Assembly (NCBI RefSeq): GCF_002838765.1
Contig: NZ_CP025120.1
Location: 2,232,001-2,296,000 of the forward strand
Length of the DNA stretch: 64,000 bases
Direction of reading: 5' to 3'
Source: Kangiella profundi
GTDB taxonomy: Bacteria > Pseudomonadota > Gammaproteobacteria > Enterobacterales > Kangiellaceae
The first letter of the stretch is position 1; every line of letters starts with the position of its first letter. Below the pieces are notes generated by a model. That model was not told the origin of the DNA. It searched no databases and worked only from the letters and a program-made list of their open reading frames with translations. This document shows positions 37,475 to 47,163 of the stretch, piece after piece. The position numbers and the translations under genes are program-made.

Positions 37475-37936
37475 ATGAAGCAGTTGACCGCCAAAAGGCT
37501 CAAGTTAGTGATGAATCTCTGGCCTCCATTCTGGGGCTCAGGCATCAAGGTTCTTGAACTCGATGACAACTGGCAATACGCCAAAATTCGGCTACGAAAG
37601 TATTGGTTTAACCGAAATTATGTAAACACCCACTATGGCGGTGCGCTATTTTCGATGACCGACCCATTCTATATGCTACTGCTGTTGCACAAACTTAGCC
37701 GTGACTATGTGGTATGGGACAAAAAGGCAGAAATTAAATTTATCAAGCCTGGTCGTAAAGATGTTTATGCTGAGTTCAAACTCACTGAACAGGATTTACT
37801 GGATATTAACCTGCAGCTAAAAGATAAGGATGTCATTGAACCCGTATTTGAAGTCGATATTCACGATGAAGATGGTCAGCTTATTGCCAAGGTCTGGAAA
37901 ACGATTCATATCGCTAAAAAGCAGAAAGATAAATAA
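37475..37936 (+). CDS. DUF4442 hotdog-fold protein
   Basis: 153 residues. The NTHYGGALFSMTDPFYMLLLL and AEIKFIKPGRKDVYAEF segments fit the PaaI/DUF4442 hotdog thioesterase-like group; the usual acidic catalytic residue may be the Asp in TDPF. Substrate unknown. Co-transcribed after tatC with an 11-nt gap. Confidence 0.85.
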   Translation: MKQLTAKRLKLVMNLWPPFWGSGIKVLELDDNWQYAKIRLRKYWFNRNYVNTHYGGALFSMTDPFYMLLLLHKLSRDYVVWDKKAEIKFIKPGRKDVYAEFKLTEQDLLDINLQLKDKDVIEPVFEVDIHDEDGQLIAKVWKTIHIAKKQKDK

Positions 37937-37947
37937 TACCTCCCAAC

Positions 37948-37978
37948 AAAAAGCCGACTCTTTCCAGTCGGCTTTTTT
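37948..37978. terminator. Bidirectional terminator between the DUF4442 and M24 genes
   Basis: AAAAAGCCGACT / AGTCGGCTTTTTT stem with a 6-nt loop; serves both convergent units. Confidence 0.9.
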
Positions 37979-38009
37979 ACATTACAGATTACTCGTTAAC
38001 AAACATCTC

Positions 38010-39380
38010 TTAACGAATAAAGTGCCATTCGGTCTGCCTACCGGCCAGATAAATTACCTGCTTGCCATCAAATAAGGCTGACTGTTCTAGCATAATTTGT
38101 ACCAGCTGATTATCCCATTCAGGCAGCTTTACTTTAACATTGCCTTCTATGGCATAAGCAGTATTGGGATAGAGTTTACGATCACCTTTCACTGGCGTTG
38201 GTCCCTGGTTATCCCACATACCGATGGTAGGTCCTACCGCATGCCCAACAAAGCCTAGTGGATGCGTATAAGTACTGGATTTAAGCTTTTTCTTACCAGA
38301 GGCAATCTGAGTTGCTTGTAGAATCTCATTACCGGTGCGGCCCGTCTTAAACTGTGCAGTCAAAATATCCTGCCACTGATTGCCTTTCGCCAATGCTTCT
38401 TTTAAACCTTTTGGCACCTCATATTCTCCGAAGCGAGCGACATATCCCATCTCCTGTGTGTCGGTACATAGTTTCAAATAGCACAGTCCTACATCGGTAT
38501 GGATGATATCGCCAGGCATGATGACGCGATCACTTCTACCGAAAAAAGGTGACTCAGGCTCATTACTGTCGCCCTTGCGCTGCACTGTCACATAAGGCTG
38601 GAACCAGGGTTTAACACCTAATTCTTCAAACCGCTCCCGGATATACCAGGCAACATCTTTATCGGTTGTCACACCAGGGGTAATCACTTTGGAGGAGAAA
38701 GCTTCGGCGATCACGCCACGGGCAATGGCCACAATCTGCGGATAAACTTCTTTTTCCGGTTCAGTTCGTGTCTCAAACCAGCGTACAACCAATTCTTCAG
38801 AGCTAACTACTCTCTTTTGGAGCTCCTCAGGCAGGTGACTCATTAAAGTTGAATAAAGCCCCTGTGATAAACCATCGGCAACGGCCCACTCTTCGCTGAC
38901 ATTAATACCAATTCTCTGTGGGTCATAGTCCTTAATGATCTCTACCAGTCGCTGCCACTGCTGCTCATCAGTACCACCCTGCCAGCGACTTTCATAAAAG
39001 CCGGCAATCGGATAACGGCTGACACTAAAGCGCTCGACACCGTCCTCATTTCTGACAAACACCAACAAAGTAGTACGCCGCGCTGCAAAGGTCGGCTCAG
39101 GAACCAAAGTATAAAAAAGCGCATCCTCACCATATTCCCGATTAATCACCAGCCACATATCCAGCCCTGACTCAGCCATCAACTCAGGTAACAGAATATC
39201 CAATCGATGCTTTAAGATCCGATTAATTGGCTCAGCTCTGTCACTGTGCGCCAGCACCTGTGGCACCTTGATGTTATTCACGCCCTGCTCGTAACTTTTC
39301 GCCTGAGCACCATTGCTAATAGCCAATATCAGTAGTACCGAAGCACAAAATCCAACTATCAATCGTAAAACCATTGTCAT
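38010..39380 (-). CDS. Exported M24 metallopeptidase (Xaa-Pro aminopeptidase-like)
   Basis: 456 residues. Signal peptide 1-27 (ending NGAQA). An N-terminal creatinase-like domain (about 50-215) precedes the pita-bread domain with the two-metal ligands: Asp in HTDVG, Asp in CTDTQ, His in FVGHAVGP, Glu in AIEGNV and Glu in MLEQSALF. Likely cleaves Xaa-Pro bonds of peptides in the periplasm. It stands alone: divergent from tetR and convergent with the DUF4442 gene. Confidence 0.88.
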   Translation of the reverse strand: MTMVLRLIVGFCASVLLILAISNGAQAKSYEQGVNNIKVPQVLAHSDRAEPINRILKHRLDILLPELMAESGLDMWLVINREYGEDALFYTLVPEPTFAARRTTLLVFVRNEDGVERFSVSRYPIAGFYESRWQGGTDEQQWQRLVEIIKDYDPQRIGINVSEEWAVADGLSQGLYSTLMSHLPEELQKRVVSSEELVVRWFETRTEPEKEVYPQIVAIARGVIAEAFSSKVITPGVTTDKDVAWYIRERFEELGVKPWFQPYVTVQRKGDSNEPESPFFGRSDRVIMPGDIIHTDVGLCYLKLCTDTQEMGYVARFGEYEVPKGLKEALAKGNQWQDILTAQFKTGRTGNEILQATQIASGKKKLKSSTYTHPLGFVGHAVGPTIGMWDNQGPTPVKGDRKLYPNTAYAIEGNVKVKLPEWDNQLVQIMLEQSALFDGKQVIYLAGRQTEWHFIR

Positions 39381-39561
39381 GCTTTTCCCCTAAAGTAATT
39401 TCACCTACTCATAAAGAACCGGGTAACCGTATCATAATGTGACGCTCTCACAGGAGCTTTTTATTTATCAATTACAACTACAAATGCACCTTATGTTAGC
39501 CCAGCAAGTATGTAGCGGTCACAAAGTAATAACTTTTTACATTTGTTTGTGGGATTAGTTC

Positions 39562-39591
39562 TTGTCTATCATCAGCTAGATAACGTAAAAT
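39562..39591 (+). promoter_or_regulatory. Promoter of the tetR-efflux operon
   Basis: -35 TTGTCT (39562-39567), 18-nt spacer, -10 TAAAAT (39586-39591). The -10 overlaps the operator just downstream, the layout expected for autorepression. Confidence 0.65.
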
Positions 39592-39607
39592 GAATGAACA
39601 TTCATTT
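39588..39607. promoter_or_regulatory. Palindromic operator for the TetR regulator
   Basis: AAATGAATG and CATTCATTT are perfect 9-nt inverted arms around AA, 14 nt ahead of the tetR start. A TGAATG-N2-CATTCA core is usual for TetR-type operators near RND pumps. Bound repressor would cover the -10 and block the operon. Confidence 0.85.
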
Positions 39608-39621
39608 CAAAAATTATCTTT

Positions 39622-40194
39622 ATGCCCAAAAGAGCACAAATTCTTGAGGCAGGGATTCGTTTATTTGTTGAACGAGGCCTGCAAGGCACCTCCATGTCGC
39701 TTCTGGCCAAGGAGGCCAATGTCGCGACTGGCAGTGTCTATAACTACTTTGAAAGTAAAGAGCAGTTGATAAATGAAATCTTTTTGTATGTAAAACAAAA
39801 GGAAGCTGATTTTTTACTGGAAAATCACCGCCCTGACAGCAGTTACGAAGAGGCCATCAAGGCTCTTCTACGGGCTGGTATCCGCTTTATGCTGGATAAT
39901 TGTCTGTATTTTCGCTTCAGTCACCTTTATGGGTTCTCATCCGCAATCGAAGATCAAACTCGTGAGAAATTGCATATCGTGTTTGAGCCTTTCATAAAAT
40001 TGTACCAGGACGCAAAAGCAGCTGGAGTTTTAAAAAGTATTCGAATCCCCGACGTGAACATTCAGATTTACGGCGGTTTCAGTTACTTCATCCATTGGCA
40101 GTTTGTTAATCACAACACCGTGGATGAGCAACTGATTGAGGAAATGATTGAATTTGCCTGGGATGCAATCAAAAGTCCCACCAATACCCTTTAG
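39622..40194 (+). CDS. TetR-family repressor of the efflux operon
   Basis: 190 residues. N-terminal helix-turn-helix (about 25-47: TSMSLLAKEANVATGSVYNYF); C-terminal ligand-binding domain variable. First gene of tetR-MFP-RND-OMF, ten nt from the next gene, with its own operator upstream. It probably lifts repression when the pump's substrates bind. Confidence 0.93.
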   Translation: MPKRAQILEAGIRLFVERGLQGTSMSLLAKEANVATGSVYNYFESKEQLINEIFLYVKQKEADFLLENHRPDSSYEEAIKALLRAGIRFMLDNCLYFRFSHLYGFSSAIEDQTREKLHIVFEPFIKLYQDAKAAGVLKSIRIPDVNIQIYGGFSYFIHWQFVNHNTVDEQLIEEMIEFAWDAIKSPTNTL

Positions 40195-40203
40195 GATTAC
40201 TTT

Positions 40204-41394
40204 ATGAACCAGAACTTTATTAAGAAAAGTTTTATGAAATCAAATTCCATGACAACACGCACACTCTTTAAAAGCACCCTTTTGGGTTTGTTTGTTTCAA
40301 CCCTGACATTTAGCAGTCTTGCCGCGGAGCAAGGAAGCCAGCCAGTACCTGTTGAAGTTAGCACCGTTTCTGAGGGCCTAACTACCTTTACTCAGGACTT
40401 GCCTGGTCGAGTTAATGCCATCCGTACAGCGGAAGTTCGTGCCCGCGTCGACGGCATTCTGGAGAAGAGAGTCTTTAAAGAAGGCGACATGGTGAAACAG
40501 GGCGAAGGATTGTTTCACATTGATAAACGCCAGTTGCAGGCTGATGTACAGGCCGCTAAAGCAAATTTAAGCGATGCCATCGCCCAGCAAGAGCTTAACC
40601 AGCAAACCCTTGAGCGATACAGCAAGTTGCTCGAACTTGGCGCCGTCAGTAAGCAGGAGTTTGATACCTTTTCTGCACAGAACGAACAGGCCAAGGCTCG
40701 TGTTGAACTGGCAAGAGCTAACCTTAGAAATGCCCAGATCCAGCTTGAGTACGCAACCGTAACAGCACCAATATCAGGTCGCATCGGTCGTGCCATGGTC
40801 ACCGAAGGCGCCTTGGTTCGAGCAGCAGAGTCAACTCACCTGGCCACAATTGAACAGCTCGATCAGGTGTATGTTGATTTCACACGCTCAAGCTCAGAAA
40901 TGATGGAGTTGCGCAAACTATTCGAATCAGGGCAAAGCTCTAATGCCAGCTCATCAACCGTACAGATTTTCTATAATGACGGTACTCAATTCCCTGGTTC
41001 TGGAAAACTTGAATTTTCCAGCTGGTCAGTTGAACCCGATACTGGCTCGGTTCAATTAAGAGCAATTGTTGATAATCCAGACCATTTATTGCTGCCAGGC
41101 ATGTTTGTCAGAGTGAAACTGCCAGTGGGTGAATCTGAAAGCCTACTCCAGGTTCCTCAGAAAGCTGTGACCATGTCAGCTAATGGCGCAACCGTAAAGT
41201 TAATCAAAGACGGAAAACTGGCAGTTCAGCCAGTTGAGTTAGGACCAATGGTCGGCCCTAACTGGGTGGTCAAAAGCGGTTTGCAACGTGGTGACCAGGT
41301 TATTGTAAGTAACACCCAATTTCTACAACCCGGAACTCCAGTCACAGCAATGAACAAACCTTCTGGCGCAGCCCAGAATCAGACTCAGGAGTAA
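40204..41394 (+). CDS. RND efflux periplasmic adaptor (AcrA/MexA-type)
   Basis: 396 residues. A long n-region and hydrophobic stretch end in SSLAAEQ. Unlike AcrA or MexA there is no lipobox cysteine, so it is probably a soluble or uncleaved-anchor adaptor. Barrel-sandwich motifs VRARVDGILEKRVFKEGDMV and ATVTAPISGRIGRA are present, with a coiled-coil hairpin between them. AGGA stands 7 nt before the first ATG. It joins the inner-membrane pump to the outer-membrane channel. Confidence 0.93.
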   Translation: MNQNFIKKSFMKSNSMTTRTLFKSTLLGLFVSTLTFSSLAAEQGSQPVPVEVSTVSEGLTTFTQDLPGRVNAIRTAEVRARVDGILEKRVFKEGDMVKQGEGLFHIDKRQLQADVQAAKANLSDAIAQQELNQQTLERYSKLLELGAVSKQEFDTFSAQNEQAKARVELARANLRNAQIQLEYATVTAPISGRIGRAMVTEGALVRAAESTHLATIEQLDQVYVDFTRSSSEMMELRKLFESGQSSNASSSTVQIFYNDGTQFPGSGKLEFSSWSVEPDTGSVQLRAIVDNPDHLLLPGMFVRVKLPVGESESLLQVPQKAVTMSANGATVKLIKDGKLAVQPVELGPMVGPNWVVKSGLQRGDQVIVSNTQFLQPGTPVTAMNKPSGAAQNQTQE

Positions 41395-41397
41395 TTC

Positions 41398-44300
41398 ATG
41401 GCTCAGTTTTTTATTAACCGACCCATTTTTGCCTGGGTTATTGCATTACTTATTTTGCTTGGTGGTACGCTCGCGATCCAGCAGCTGCCAGTTATGTCAT
41501 ACCCGGACATTTCACCACCGCAAATTTCTGTAACCGCAACCTATCCGGGTGCTTCGGCGCAAGTCATTGAGGACACAGTCACCACTATCATCGAAGAAGA
41601 GATGAATGGTATCGAAGGTCTGAAATACATTAACTCTGAGAGCTCCCGTACCGGTACCGGCACCATTAATCTGACGTTTGATACAGGAACCGATATTGAT
41701 ATTGCCGGCGTAGAAGTACAGAACCGCCTCAAGCGTGTTGAAGCTCGATTACCCTCTTCTGTTCGCACCCAGGGTGTTGCAGTGGACAAAGCACGTCGAG
41801 ACTTCCTGATGGTGGTTTCTCTCTATTCACCGAATGGCACCTACAACAGCACCGACCTTGGTGACTATCTTGACCGTGCGATTTTAAGTGACATTCGCCG
41901 TATTGATGGCGTCGGTAGTGCTCAGCAGTTTGGTTCACGTTATGCGATGCGCGTGTGGCTTGATCCGAAACAGATGGCCGCCTACGGCATAACGCCTTCG
42001 GAAGTGAATGCTGCGGTCAGTAGTCAAAATGCACAGTTGGCAACCGGTGAGCTGGGTTCTCTCCCTTCACCAGGCAATCAACAAATTAACGCTACGGTTC
42101 TGGTGCCAGCACAGTTATCGACAGTAGAAGAATTCGGTGACATTATTCTACGCTCTTCATCCCAGGGTGCAGTAGTTCGTCTCGAAGATGTAGCGACCAT
42201 TGAGCGTGGTGCTAACAGTTACGGTTCACAGGCTTTCTTAAGTGGCCAAGATGCAGCGGCATTTGCGATTAAGTTAAGCAATACCGGTAATGCTCTGGCA
42301 ACCGCAGAAGCGGTCAAAGCTAAAATGAAAGAGCTTGAGCAATTCTTTCCTGAGGATATGGCCTGGGTGGTCCCTTATGATGCTTCAATCTTTGTTGATG
42401 AGTCCATCAGTGAGGTAGTTAAAACACTTTTAGAGGCTGTCGTTCTCGTAACCGTAGTCATGTTCCTGTTTCTGCAAAGCTGGCGTGCCACGTTAATTCC
42501 CTTGATCGTGGTCCCAATCTCATTAATCGGTGCAGGCATAGGTCTACAGCTATTTGGTTTCTCAATTAACATGCTGACCATGTTCGCGATGGTACTGGCG
42601 ATTGGTATTGTGGTCGATGACGCCATTATCGTGGTCGAAAACGTCAAACGCGTTATGGACGAAGAAGGCCTCAAACCATATCAAGCTACCAAAAAAGCCA
42701 TGAAGCAAATCTCTGGCGCGATTATTGGTACTACCGCAGTATTGATCGCGGTATTTATTCCAATGGCCTTTTTCTCTGGCTCGGTAGGACGCATCTATCA
42801 GCAGTTCTCATTAACGATTGTTATCTCGGTAGCCATCTCAGCTTTCCTGTCATTGTCTTTAAGTCCAGCAATTGCGCAGGGCTTATTGAAGCTCGAAAAG
42901 CGTGATGAGGAAGGTAACAAGGTTAAAAAAGAATGGGCCTTTTTCCGCTGGTTCAACAGAGGTTTTGAGTCTTTTAAGAACTTCTACATGAACTCTGTGC
43001 AGAAAATGTTTAGCAAAAAAGGGATGCTAATAACCATGTCGGTGTTTGTACTGCTCTGTGGTTATGTCGTAGCGCGCTTTATATACATGCCAACCGCTTT
43101 TGTTCCATCAGAAGATCAGGGCTTTATTGTTTCTACGACCTTACTGCCACCCGGAGCCACACGTGAGCGAACACTGGAATTAACCCAGAAAACTGACGCC
43201 TGGTATCTTGAGCAGCCTGAGGTGGTTCGTGTAATTACAGTTGCCGGTTTCAGTTTCTTTGGAAGCGGCCAGAATACTGCCATTACTTTCGTCAATTTTA
43301 AGCCTTGGGATGAGCGGGAAGGCATGCGCAATGCAGATGAATTTGCAGCTGCGGCCAGTGCTGAATTCCAGAAGTTCTCAGAAGGTAACACTTTTGCGTT
43401 TAACATGCCGCCAATTCCAGGGTTGGGTAACAGTAATGGTTTTGACTTCCAGTTGCAGAACCGCGGCACTGGCGGTCAGGATGCACTGTTTGCAGCGGCA
43501 TTCCAGATTATTGGTGCAGCACAACAGACCGGCAAATTCGCCGAAGTTCGTCCAGATACATTACCAGCAGCCCCAATGCTGACACTGGAAGTAGATCGGG
43601 TTAAGGCGCGAGCCATGGGTATTGATATCCCAACGCTGAATAGCACGTTGCAGATCGCGCTGGGGTCATCCTACGTCAATGACTATATTGATAATGGTAA
43701 AGTCCGTCAGGTCTGGGTGCAGGCAGATGCACAAACACGCTCTACCACCGAAGAAATCATGAGCCTGCAAGTTCGTAACCAACAGAGTGATCTAGTCAAT
43801 CTGTCAGAAATTGCTACCGCATCCTGGGGCGAAGCTCCTGCCAAACTGACTCGCTACAATGGTCTGCCATCCTTACCACTAACCGGCTCGGGTGCAGAAG
43901 GTGTGAGTTCAGGTGTTGTCATGGATCTGATGGAGCAGTTCGCCGCAGGCCTGCCATCAGGCATTTCCTACGAATGGTCAGGACAATCGCTGGAAGAGAA
44001 AGTAGCAGGCAATCAGACCGCCCTGCTTTTCGCCTTGTCATTCCTGGTTGTTTTTCTGGTTCTGGCAGCACTATATGAGAGCTGGTCGGTACCAATGGCG
44101 GTGGTACTGATGGTACCACTTGGAATTCTGGGTTGTATTATAGGGATGGACATAAGAGGGATGCCTAACGACATTTATTTTAAAGTTGGCTTGATCACCA
44201 TCATCGGTCTATCTGCAAAAAATGCTATCTTGATTGTAGAGTTTGCTCGTGAAGCACAATCCGATGGCAAATCGCCGTTAGAAGCCGTGATTGAAGCCTG

Positions 44301-44556
44301 CAAGATTCGTTTACGCCCAATCTTAATGACTTCACTAGCCTTTATCATGGGCGTTCTGCCAATGGCATTGGCGAGTGGTGCAGGTTCTGCCAGCCGTCAG
44401 GCAATTGGTACAGGTGTGGTCAGCGGTATGTTTGCCGCGGCAGTTTTCTCAATCTTCTTCGTTCCAGTATTCTACTTATTGGTGCGCAAGATTTTTCCTC
44501 GAAAACTAAAACATTATGAAATGGCTGCCAGAGGAATGGAGATTAATGATGATTAA
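41398..44556 (+). CDS. RND multidrug efflux transporter (HAE1, AcrB/MexB-type)
   Basis: 1052 residues, twelve membrane helices and two large periplasmic loops. N-terminal MAQFFINRPIFAWV; the proton-relay Asp pair in GIVVDDAIIVVENV (TM4); the TM10 Lys in GLSAKNAILIVEFA; GSVGRIYQQFS. Proton-driven export of hydrophobic compounds. Immediately after the adaptor gene and overlapping the channel gene. Confidence 0.96.
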   Translation: MAQFFINRPIFAWVIALLILLGGTLAIQQLPVMSYPDISPPQISVTATYPGASAQVIEDTVTTIIEEEMNGIEGLKYINSESSRTGTGTINLTFDTGTDIDIAGVEVQNRLKRVEARLPSSVRTQGVAVDKARRDFLMVVSLYSPNGTYNSTDLGDYLDRAILSDIRRIDGVGSAQQFGSRYAMRVWLDPKQMAAYGITPSEVNAAVSSQNAQLATGELGSLPSPGNQQINATVLVPAQLSTVEEFGDIILRSSSQGAVVRLEDVATIERGANSYGSQAFLSGQDAAAFAIKLSNTGNALATAEAVKAKMKELEQFFPEDMAWVVPYDASIFVDESISEVVKTLLEAVVLVTVVMFLFLQSWRATLIPLIVVPISLIGAGIGLQLFGFSINMLTMFAMVLAIGIVVDDAIIVVENVKRVMDEEGLKPYQATKKAMKQISGAIIGTTAVLIAVFIPMAFFSGSVGRIYQQFSLTIVISVAISAFLSLSLSPAIAQGLLKLEKRDEEGNKVKKEWAFFRWFNRGFESFKNFYMNSVQKMFSKKGMLITMSVFVLLCGYVVARFIYMPTAFVPSEDQGFIVSTTLLPPGATRERTLELTQKTDAWYLEQPEVVRVITVAGFSFFGSGQNTAITFVNFKPWDEREGMRNADEFAAAASAEFQKFSEGNTFAFNMPPIPGLGNSNGFDFQLQNRGTGGQDALFAAAFQIIGAAQQTGKFAEVRPDTLPAAPMLTLEVDRVKARAMGIDIPTLNSTLQIALGSSYVNDYIDNGKVRQVWVQADAQTRSTTEEIMSLQVRNQQSDLVNLSEIATASWGEAPAKLTRYNGLPSLPLTGSGAEGVSSGVVMDLMEQFAAGLPSGISYEWSGQSLEEKVAGNQTALLFALSFLVVFLVLAALYESWSVPMAVVLMVPLGILGCIIGMDIRGMPNDIYFKVGLITIIGLSAKNAILIVEFAREAQSDGKSPLEAVIEACKIRLRPILMTSLAFIMGVLPMALASGAGSASRQAIGTGVVSGMFAAAVFSIFFVPVFYLLVRKIFPRKLKHYEMAARGMEINDD

Positions 44557-45949
44557 AAGAAGTTTAACGCCTTTAGCGGCACTACTTGTGTTATCGGGCT
44601 GCATTTCAATGGCACCCGATAATGAGCGCCCTGAACTACCGGTGGCTCAAAACCTGTCCATATCCGAACAGCAGTCTCAGTCCACCGAGCAGGTTGTTTT
44701 ACGTGAGTGGCAAAGTTTCTTCACCGACGAAAATGCAAAGAGTCTAATCGCACAGGCTTTGGAGCATAACCGCGATTTACGCATAGCGACCGCACGCGTG
44801 GCAGAGGTTAAAGGACGCTATCAGATCCAGTGGGAAGAGTTTGTACCAGGCTTCCGTGGTGAGGTCAGCCAGACTCGTGGACGTGATTTGTCGACGTTTA
44901 CTGGTGGCAGCGTAATGTTCAACCGCTACGATGCATCGGTCGGACTGGTTTCTTATGAGCTGGATTTATTCGGCCGAATACGCTCCCTGAGCGACGCGGC
45001 TTTAAATCAGTTTTATGCTACAGAGCAGGCGCAGCGCTTCGTAAAAATTTCAGTCATTGCTGAAACCGCTAATGCCTACTATTCATGGCTTTCGGCCAAG
45101 CAAAACCTGAGCCTTGCAGAGCAGACTCTGCAAAGTCGCCAGGAAAGCCTTGATTTAATCCAGAAGCGAAAAGATAACGGTATCGCCAGTGATCTGGATT
45201 TGGCACAGGCGCAGGCAGCGTTGGCCCAAGTTTCAGCACGCAAGTCGCAACTTGAACGTCTGTATGCTGTGTCTAAAACCAATCTAGAACTATTGATTGG
45301 CACACCGCTGAGTCAAGTGTCATTAAGTGACAAGCAACAGATGCCTGAGCTCATGAGCTTGGAGTTGCCTAACAACATCAGCTCAAATGTTTTACTCAAC
45401 CGGCCTGATGTGTTGGCCGCCGAACACCAATTGTATGCTGCAAACGGTAACATTGGTGCAGCACGAGCTGCTTATTTCCCCAGCTTGCGTTTAACTGGAG
45501 ATTTTGGTTTTGCCAGCACCGAGCTTGATAACTTGTTTGATGGCGACTCAGAAACCTGGACCTTTATGCCGTCCATTTCTGTGCCCATTTTTGGTAATGC
45601 ACTAAACGCGCAGCTTGATGTTGCCAAAGCACAAAAAGAGCAGATGGTGGCCAGCTATGAGCAAACCATTCAACAGGCTTTTGCCGAAGTGTATCAACTG
45701 ATGGTAAATCGCAAGAGTTACGATGATGAGCTTAATGCCAATCTTGATTTGGTTAAAGCTCAAAAGCGTCGTCTCTACCTGGCCGAAGCCAAATACAAAG
45801 CAGGCCTTGCCAGTTATCTTGAAGTTCTGAGTGCACAGCAGGATCTATTTGCTGCTGAGCAAGCTAAGCTGGAAAGTGAACGCACCCGATTGGCTAACAC
45901 AGTAACTCTGTATAAGGCGTTGGGTGGCGGCGATTCTGCCTATCAGTAA
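44549..45949 (+). CDS. Outer-membrane efflux lipoprotein (OprM/NodT-type)
   Basis: About 467 residues from ATG 44549 (MIKRSLTPL), which has GGAG 7 nt upstream; the frame begins at 44516 without support. Lipobox LSGC follows a short signal peptide. Two TolC-type repeats are seen: YELDLFGRIR, then VPIFGNALNAQLDVAKAQ. The N-terminus is lipid-modified, unlike the adaptor. Forms the outer-membrane duct of the pump. It overlaps the RND gene by 8 nt. Confidence 0.95.
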   Translation: MIKRSLTPLAALLVLSGCISMAPDNERPELPVAQNLSISEQQSQSTEQVVLREWQSFFTDENAKSLIAQALEHNRDLRIATARVAEVKGRYQIQWEEFVPGFRGEVSQTRGRDLSTFTGGSVMFNRYDASVGLVSYELDLFGRIRSLSDAALNQFYATEQAQRFVKISVIAETANAYYSWLSAKQNLSLAEQTLQSRQESLDLIQKRKDNGIASDLDLAQAQAALAQVSARKSQLERLYAVSKTNLELLIGTPLSQVSLSDKQQMPELMSLELPNNISSNVLLNRPDVLAAEHQLYAANGNIGAARAAYFPSLRLTGDFGFASTELDNLFDGDSETWTFMPSISVPIFGNALNAQLDVAKAQKEQMVASYEQTIQQAFAEVYQLMVNRKSYDDELNANLDLVKAQKRRLYLAEAKYKAGLASYLEVLSAQQDLFAAEQAKLESERTRLANTVTLYKALGGGDSAYQ

Positions 45950-45975
45950 ACCGATAATTGCTAAACCTGTAATAC

Positions 45976-46006
45976 AAAAACGCCCGAAATCACTCGGGCG
46001 TTTTTT
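45976..46006. terminator. Bidirectional terminator after the efflux operon
   Basis: AAAAACGCCCGA / TCGGGCGTTTTT, 6-nt loop. Serves the efflux operon and the convergent AI-2E gene. Confidence 0.9.
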
Positions 46007-46028
46007 ATTGGTTTAGTTGATGAGCGAT

Positions 46029-47075
46029 TTACTTATCCCCCAACATAATCCCTATCCACTGCGTCTCTTTGTTGGCATCAAGGAAGATTTTGACGATGAT
46101 AGTCAGTGGCACTGAAAGCAACATGCCAACCGGACCCAGGACCCAGCCCCAGAATAATAATGAAAGGAATACTACCAGGGTAGAAAGCCCCAGCCCCTTA
46201 CCCATGAACTTAGGCTCAACAATATTACCAATCACAAAGTTAACCGCCAGATAGCCTGCTGCCGCGAGCAGGGGCGTGGTAAAACTGTCTGAAGTTAACC
46301 AAGCCAGCAATACCGCAGGAATAGCCGCAATGATTGAACCGATGTTAGGAATGAAGTTGAACATGAAAGCTATCAGGCCCCACAGGAAAGGATACTCCAC
46401 CCCAATTAGCCATAACCACAAACTGATAATGGCACCAGTTAATAAACTAACCACAGACTTAATGGATGCATACTGTTTGATTTTGGTAATGACTTCACCC
46501 AGACCAAGATGGGCTTTGCTTTCCACATCAGGGAAAGCTCGACGCATTTTGTCTCCAAAAATACTCGCTTCCATCAACAGGAAAATAGATGTCAGGATAA
46601 TGAGGAAGGTATTGCTCAGCACGCTCCCTAATCCATTTAATATTGAAGCAGACAGATTCATCATAACACCTGGTGAAAAACGATCAGCCAGCGGTGTCTG
46701 CGGTACTTCTATGCCGTGCCCAGCGAGCCACACAACAAGCCCCTCGAACTTGGCCCGTAACATCATTTCATAACGAGGAAGATTACTGGAAAACTGCTCT
46801 ACTGAATTACCGACCAGTGTTCCGATCATAAAGAAGAACAGGCTCATTATGACCACCACCAAAATGATGGCCAGCCAGTCTGGCATATCTTTTTTGATTA
46901 CCGGTAATTTTGCATTTGCAAAGAAGAAGTAAAGCGGCCCCAAAATAATTGCCACAAATAATGACAAGATCACAGGTACCACAAAGCTACTGGCGGATTT
47001 TAATCCCGCAATAATTAAAAAAGTTGCGGCAATGGCAACCAGTGCGTTTGTGACTCTCGGTGTTTCTGCAGACAT
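46029..47075 (-). CDS. AI-2E family transporter (PerM/TqsA-type)
   Basis: 348 residues with about eight membrane helices. Contains the family motifs FIPNIGSIIAAIPAVLLAWL and PLTIIVKIFLDAN near the C-terminus. Substrate not predictable; family members export the AI-2 signal or sodium/proton. It stands alone. Confidence 0.9.
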   Translation of the reverse strand: MSAETPRVTNALVAIAATFLIIAGLKSASSFVVPVILSLFVAIILGPLYFFFANAKLPVIKKDMPDWLAIILVVVIMSLFFFMIGTLVGNSVEQFSSNLPRYEMMLRAKFEGLVVWLAGHGIEVPQTPLADRFSPGVMMNLSASILNGLGSVLSNTFLIILTSIFLLMEASIFGDKMRRAFPDVESKAHLGLGEVITKIKQYASIKSVVSLLTGAIISLWLWLIGVEYPFLWGLIAFMFNFIPNIGSIIAAIPAVLLAWLTSDSFTTPLLAAAGYLAVNFVIGNIVEPKFMGKGLGLSTLVVFLSLLFWGWVLGPVGMLLSVPLTIIVKIFLDANKETQWIGIMLGDK

Positions 47076-47163
47076 GATATTCCCTTTTTTGTTATCTCTT
47101 TGATTTAAGGCTGTTTTAGTTTATAACATCTTACAAGACTTTTTCTAATGCCAATCAGGTTTT

